NCBI RefSeq assembly: GCF_900109565.1
Contig: NZ_FNZZ01000004.1
Location: 248,001-312,000 of the forward strand
Source of the DNA: Sphingomonas palmae
Lineage (GTDB): Bacteria > Pseudomonadota > Alphaproteobacteria > Sphingomonadales > Sphingomonadaceae
Reading direction: 5' to 3'
DNA length: 64,000 nucleotides
Position numbers and translations under genes: made by a program. Of the stretch, positions 63,500 to 64,000 are shown one piece after another. Below the pieces are notes generated by a model. That model ran no database searches, had not been told where the DNA came from, and saw only the letters and a list, made by a program, of their open reading frames with translations. The first letter of the stretch is position 1. Each line of letters starts with the position of its first letter.

Positions 63500-64000
63500 A
63501 GATTACGATGTGATCGTCGTCGGCGGTGGCCACGCCGGAACCGAGGCGGCAGCCGCCGCCGCTCGCCGCGGCACGCGTGTCGCCCTGCTGACGCAGCGGC
63601 CCGATCGCGTCGGCGCCATGTCGTGCAACCCGTCGATCGGCGGCCTGGGCAAGGGGCATCTCGTTCGTGAGATTGACGCGCTCGATGGATTGATGGCGCG
63701 GGCGAGCGACGCTGCGGCGATCCACCATCGTATGCTCAATCGCAGCAAGGGCCTCGCCGTACAGGGCCCGCGCGTTCAGGCCGACCGCGGCCGCTATCTC
63801 ACCGCGATACAGCATCTGCTCGCCCGACAAGAAGGCCTGACGATCCTACGCGGGGAAGCATCGGAGCTTCTGATCGAGGGTGGTCGCGCCGTAGGCGTCG
63901 CTACTGCCGAAGGGAAAAGGATCCACGCACGGTCAGTGGTGCTGGCGACAGGTACCTTCCTGGGCGGGCGACTTTTTCGCGGCGATGATCGCAACGAGGG
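63492..64000 (+). CDS. mnmG: tRNA uridine-5-carboxymethylaminomethyl(34) synthesis enzyme MnmG, 3' end outside window
   Basis: First 169 codons of the protein, from a GTG at 63492, 9 bp after mnmE. FAD-binding [19 protein letters not shown] (8-26), the conserved [23 protein letters not shown] and the redox-linked ATGTFL segment are all present. Works with MnmE on wobble uridines of tRNA. Its start overlaps the parS site, so ParB binding could affect transcription or, by contrast, the site is simply tolerated here. Confidence 0.97.
   Translation, partial: MKQDYDVIVVGGGHAGTEAAAAAARRGTRVALLTQRPDRVGAMSCNPSIGGLGKGHLVREIDALDGLMARASDAAAIHHRMLNRSKGLAVQGPRVQADRGRYLTAIQHLLARQEGLTILRGEASELLIEGGRAVGVATAEGKRIHARSVVLATGTFLGGRLFRGDDRNE

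Noticed and set aside
1..64000. Mobile elements, prophage, tRNA or rRNA genes
   Set aside because: No transposase, integrase or phage structural protein, no terminal inverted repeats and no cloverleaf-like sequence was seen in the intergenic gaps.

Overview
The window is a dense, GC-rich stretch of bacterial chromosome, best matched to a pigmented alphaproteobacterium of the order Sphingomonadales (Sphingomonas-like). Supporting features are a crtY-crtI-crtB carotenoid cluster, a pyrE-pdxJ-acpS-lepB run, a cta cytochrome oxidase locus ending in SURF1-thrC, TonB-dependent receptor biology, a DUF6489-type small gene before mnmE, and frequent GTG/TTG starts with ATGA/GTGA overlaps. I found no tRNA, rRNA, CRISPR, insertion sequence or prophage. 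No gap between genes exceeds about 220 bases. The assignment rests on gene content and order only.

Layout. 0-5.5 kb: the end of an outer-membrane barrel protein, dnaN, and convergent pheST. 5.6-13.3 kb: carotenoid genes crtY-crtI-(LOG family)-crtB, a DUF2334 deacetylase-like gene, and a facing operon (membrane protein, DUF2141, GT4 glycosyltransferase). 13.4-17.8 kb: a tight minus-strand operon pyrE-pdxJ-acpS-lepB-AI-2E transporter-maiA. 18-28.2 kb: aa3 oxidase genes ctaC-ctaD, then an L,D-transpeptidase and an alpha/beta hydrolase, then ctaB-small membrane protein-ctaG-ctaE, SURF1, thrC and an RNA methyltransferase-like gene. 28.2-31.2 kb: ccmB, ccmA, a zincin, a pterin dehydratase and an unknown exported protein. 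31.2-42 kb: an SDR, a two-gene OpuC/EgtU-type ABC importer, a TonB-dependent receptor, an FdhF/YdeP-type molybdoenzyme with FdhD, and a DUF1989 plus YqcI/YcgG pair.

42.2-64 kb: lptB-rpoN; exported peptidases (DUF885, S10) and an amidohydrolase; DUF983 and a lipoprotein cytochrome c; a ligase-associated DNA-repair set (exonuclease, Lhr-type helicase, PdeM) that lacks the ligase and is interrupted by a double retropepsin-like gene and an M20 peptidase; a UbiH-type hydroxylase; ftsK; a dienelactone hydrolase; and DUF6489-mnmE-mnmG, the last cut off by the window end.

Most of this is core metabolism, respiration, envelope and cell-cycle gene content, and I do not see a wholly new system. The strongest unusual signals are a near-perfect parS site that contains the mnmG start codon, a 23-residue insert in PheS encoded by two perfect hairpins, the incomplete and interrupted ligase-associated repair locus, the duplicated retropepsin protein, and the DUF1989/YqcI-YcgG pair.
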